Assembly: GCA_964517355.1 (NCBI GenBank)
Contig: CAZFCK010000225.1
Location: forward strand, 1 to 7,659
DNA from: CAZFCK01 sp964517355
GTDB taxonomy: Bacteria > Desulfobacterota > Desulfovibrionia > Desulfovibrionales > Desulfovibrionaceae
Direction: 5' to 3'
Length of the DNA: 7,659 nt
In this document: in pieces, positions 6,292 through 7,659 of the stretch
Numbering within the stretch: the stretch's first letter is position 1
Layout: each line of letters opens with the position of its first letter
Program-made: the position numbers and the translations under genes
The notes under the pieces: generated by a model
Seen by the model: only the letters and a program-made list of their open reading frames with translations
What the model was told of the DNA's origin: nothing
Database searches by the model: none

Positions 6292-7273
6292 TGGTTTTCA
6301 AGATCTCATCACGCAAATCGTTCCAGATCGTTTTCTGCAACGCCACGAACTTCGGCTGGAACCGCGTTTCCAGAGCCGAACGGGGGCGGGCCAGAGGGAT
6401 CGCATACTCGTTTTTGATGGACGAGGGCCGCGCGGTCATCAGGATAACCCGGTCGGCCAGGGTGATGGCTTCCGCCAGATCGTGCGTGACGAACAGAATG
6501 GTCTTCCGGGTGGTCTGCCAGAGCTTGAGGATTTCACCCTGAAGCATTTCCCTGGTGAAGACATCCAGCGCGCCGAAAGGCTCGTCCATGAACAACACCT
6601 CCGCGTCGGAAGCCAGGAGGCGCATGATCATCACCCTTTTCTTCATGCCACCGGACAACTCATGGGGGTAGTTTTTCTCAAAACCGTGCAACCCGGCGGC
6701 ATCAAGCAGGTTCCTGGCTATGTCCCGGCGCTCCTTCTTGGGCATGCCCCTGATTTCCATGGCCAGTTCGACATTTTCCAGGGTGGTGCGCCAGGGCATC
6801 AGGGTGTCGGTCTGAGACATGTACCCGATACGCGGCGTTATGCCGGTCAATAGCCGGCCATCGAAAAACACCTGCCCCTTATCCGGAGGAATGAGACCGG
6901 ACATGATATTCAGAAGCGTGCTTTTGCCGCAGCCGCTGGGACCCACAATAGCGACGAATTCATGATCGCCAAGTTCCAGGTCGACATCATGGAGGGTGAC
7001 AATGGTCTGGCACGATGGCGTGGTGTAGGAGTGAACGATCCCTGACGCCGCCATTTTTATCCGGGCGGCGGGGGCGCTTTTCGACGAGGCGCCATGGTCT
7101 GTGAAAATATCCCCAGGTACGATTTCAGAAGATTTTACAATGCGTAGTGGCTCTTTCAATAGAACTCTCGTTTCGTGTGATTCAGTCTCACGGCGTCCAT
7201 AACCCCGCCTGTTCCCATTCTTTTCATATTTCGGCGGTGGTGTTTCGATAATATTTGGTATGATATGCCACAT
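6272..7273 (-). CDS. ABC transporter ATP-binding protein, SsuB/TauB-like
   Basis: All ATPase motifs are intact (numbered from ATG 7273): Walker A GPSGCGKST at 111-119, Q-loop glutamine 154, signature LSGGM at 206-210, Walker B VLFMDE at 226-231, D-loop ALD and H-loop His264. The Met in the signature (LSGGM rather than LSGGQ) is usual for sulfonate/taurine/nitrate-type ATPases. It energises import through the permease encoded next. The start is uncertain. The conserved domain begins only near residue 72, so ATG 7273 gives a ~70-residue hydrophilic extension without a recognisable domain. Alternatives are TTG 7159, with GAGAG just upstream, and ATG 7054, close to the domain edge. None has a strong Shine-Dalgarno. 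It is the first gene of the four-gene minus-strand operon. Confidence 0.9.
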   Translation of the reverse strand: MWHIIPNIIETPPPKYEKNGNRRGYGRRETESHETRVLLKEPLRIVKSSEIVPGDIFTDHGASSKSAPAARIKMAASGIVHSYTTPSCQTIVTLHDVDLELGDHEFVAIVGPSGCGKSTLLNIMSGLIPPDKGQVFFDGRLLTGITPRIGYMSQTDTLMPWRTTLENVELAMEIRGMPKKERRDIARNLLDAAGLHGFEKNYPHELSGGMKKRVMIMRLLASDAEVLFMDEPFGALDVFTREMLQGEILKLWQTTRKTILFVTHDLAEAITLADRVILMTARPSSIKNEYAIPLARPRSALETRFQPKFVALQKTIWNDLRDEILKTNGAVCG

Positions 7274-7306
7274 CAAAAAAATAAATCAAATCGATAGTTC
7301 ATATTG

Positions 7307-7335
7307 ATATTGTTTTTGTCCATTTGAATGTCCAA
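7307..7335 (-). promoter_or_regulatory. Weak candidate promoter of the transporter operon
   Basis: On the minus strand TTGGAC (7335-7330) is followed after 17 bases by CAATAT (7312-7307), about 34 bases ahead of ATG 7273. The -35 is a reasonable sigma-70 match, but the -10 matches only about three of six positions. TGGACA also occurs twice here with a 12-base period (TGTCCA on the plus strand at 7317-7322 and 7329-7334), which could be half-sites of a regulator. Both readings are tentative. Confidence 0.25.
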
Positions 7336-7373
7336 TGAGTGAGCGCTGTTCCGTCTTGAAATACGGCTTACAC

Positions 7374-7396
7374 CTGAAAAAAATCCATTTTTTCAG
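7374..7396. repeat. AT-rich hairpin CTGAAAAAA / TTTTTTCAG
   Basis: CTGAAAAAA (7374-7382) pairs perfectly with TTTTTTCAG (7388-7396) across a five-base loop. The stem has only two G-C pairs and no separate U-tract follows, so it is a poor terminator. It may be an operator-like dyad or incidental. It lies about 100 bases upstream of the ATPase start. Confidence 0.4.
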
Positions 7397-7398
7397 AT

Positions 7399-7634
7399 AA
7401 AAGCATAAGAGCATCTATGCATTACGACTTTCGGACTTAACGAAATACAGGTCGCGGGCTTTCGCGTCCGCACGACGACCATGGGAGGCCCCTGGACGCC
7501 GGAAAAAGGACAATTGAATTCTTATTTTTTCAACAAATATAGAATGTTATTGTGTGCGCTCCGCTCGGAAAGTCGAGGCTGCGATGCGTTAGAGCATCTC
7601 ACGCTTGAAAAGCGCTAGATGCTCTTATGCATTT
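7399..7634. repeat. 15-bp inverted repeat bounding a ~236-bp segment
   Basis: GCATAAGAGCATCTA (7403-7417) is the exact reverse complement of TAGATGCTCTTATGC (7616-7630). Including one mismatched pair the match extends to 19 bp (7399-7417 with 7616-7634). The enclosed ~200 bp has no coding sequence. The layout resembles a miniature inverted-repeat element or a paired regulatory repeat, but I see no target-site duplication next to either arm. Confidence 0.5.
7591..7625. repeat. Strong local hairpin with AGAGCATCT stem
   Basis: AGAGCATCT (7591-7599) pairs with AGATGCTCT (7617-7625), nine perfect pairs. After a 2x2 internal mismatch, CGCTT (7602-7606) pairs with AAGCG (7610-7614) around the loop GAA. 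Fourteen pairs in 35 bases make this one of the most stable structures in the window. No T-run follows on either strand, so a repetitive extragenic palindrome is more likely than a terminator. Its right arm overlaps the right arm of the longer inverted repeat. Confidence 0.5.
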
Positions 7635-7659
7635 CCCTTGAACAATTGGAAATTGTTTC

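Larger units (their letters stand above)
7274..7659. other. Gene-free, AT-richer region upstream of the operon
   Basis: No open reading frame here has a plausible start, ribosome binding site or recognisable product on either strand. Base composition shifts towards A+T compared with the operon. The stretch contains the weak promoter candidate, an AT-rich hairpin and the inverted-repeat structure listed separately. Nothing else stands out in the remainder, including 7430-7590. Confidence 0.6.

Overview
The window looks like part of an anaerobic, GC-rich bacterial chromosome, most plausibly a sulfate-reducing or related Desulfobacterota/Desulfovibrio-type organism. The lineage is an inference from three things: a single-subunit molybdenum/tungsten enzyme of the DMSO-reductase superfamily, a DUF169 protein, and GC-rich intergenic hairpins (TTGGGGC-tcc-GCCCCAA followed by CCAGGGGG...CCCCCTGG) of a kind I associate with Desulfovibrio genomes. 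No rRNA, tRNA, CRISPR array, transposase or phage gene is visible.

Layout. Bases 1-322 hold no gene but are packed with inverted repeats, including a 10-C/8-G block and a convincing minus-strand intrinsic terminator (92-140). A DUF169 gene (323-1168, minus) is divergent from a LysR-family regulator (1301-2185, plus). Their shared intergenic region carries a 7-bp inverted repeat with an 11-bp spacer (1209-1233), a candidate operator. The regulator converges on the next operon, and the 177-bp gap between them is filled by three hairpins (2198-2341).

Bases 2363-7273 form one minus-strand operon, transcribed right to left: ABC ATPase, ABC permease (20-base overlap), periplasmic substrate-binding protein (20-base gap), then a cytoplasmic molybdopterin enzyme (42-base gap). 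The transporter is of the taurine/sulfonate/nitrate/thiamine-precursor class. The simplest reading is a self-contained import-and-transform module: the binding protein captures a small solute, the permease and ATPase bring it in, and the molybdopterin enzyme acts on it in the cytoplasm. The substrate cannot be read from the sequence. No electron-transfer subunit, Tat signal or membrane anchor accompanies the enzyme.

The last ~385 bases (7274-7659) carry no gene I can support. They are AT-richer and contain a weak candidate promoter for the operon, a 9-bp AT-rich hairpin, a 15-bp inverted repeat separated by about 200 bp (19 bp with one mismatch), and a strong local hairpin that shares the same AGAGCATCT core.
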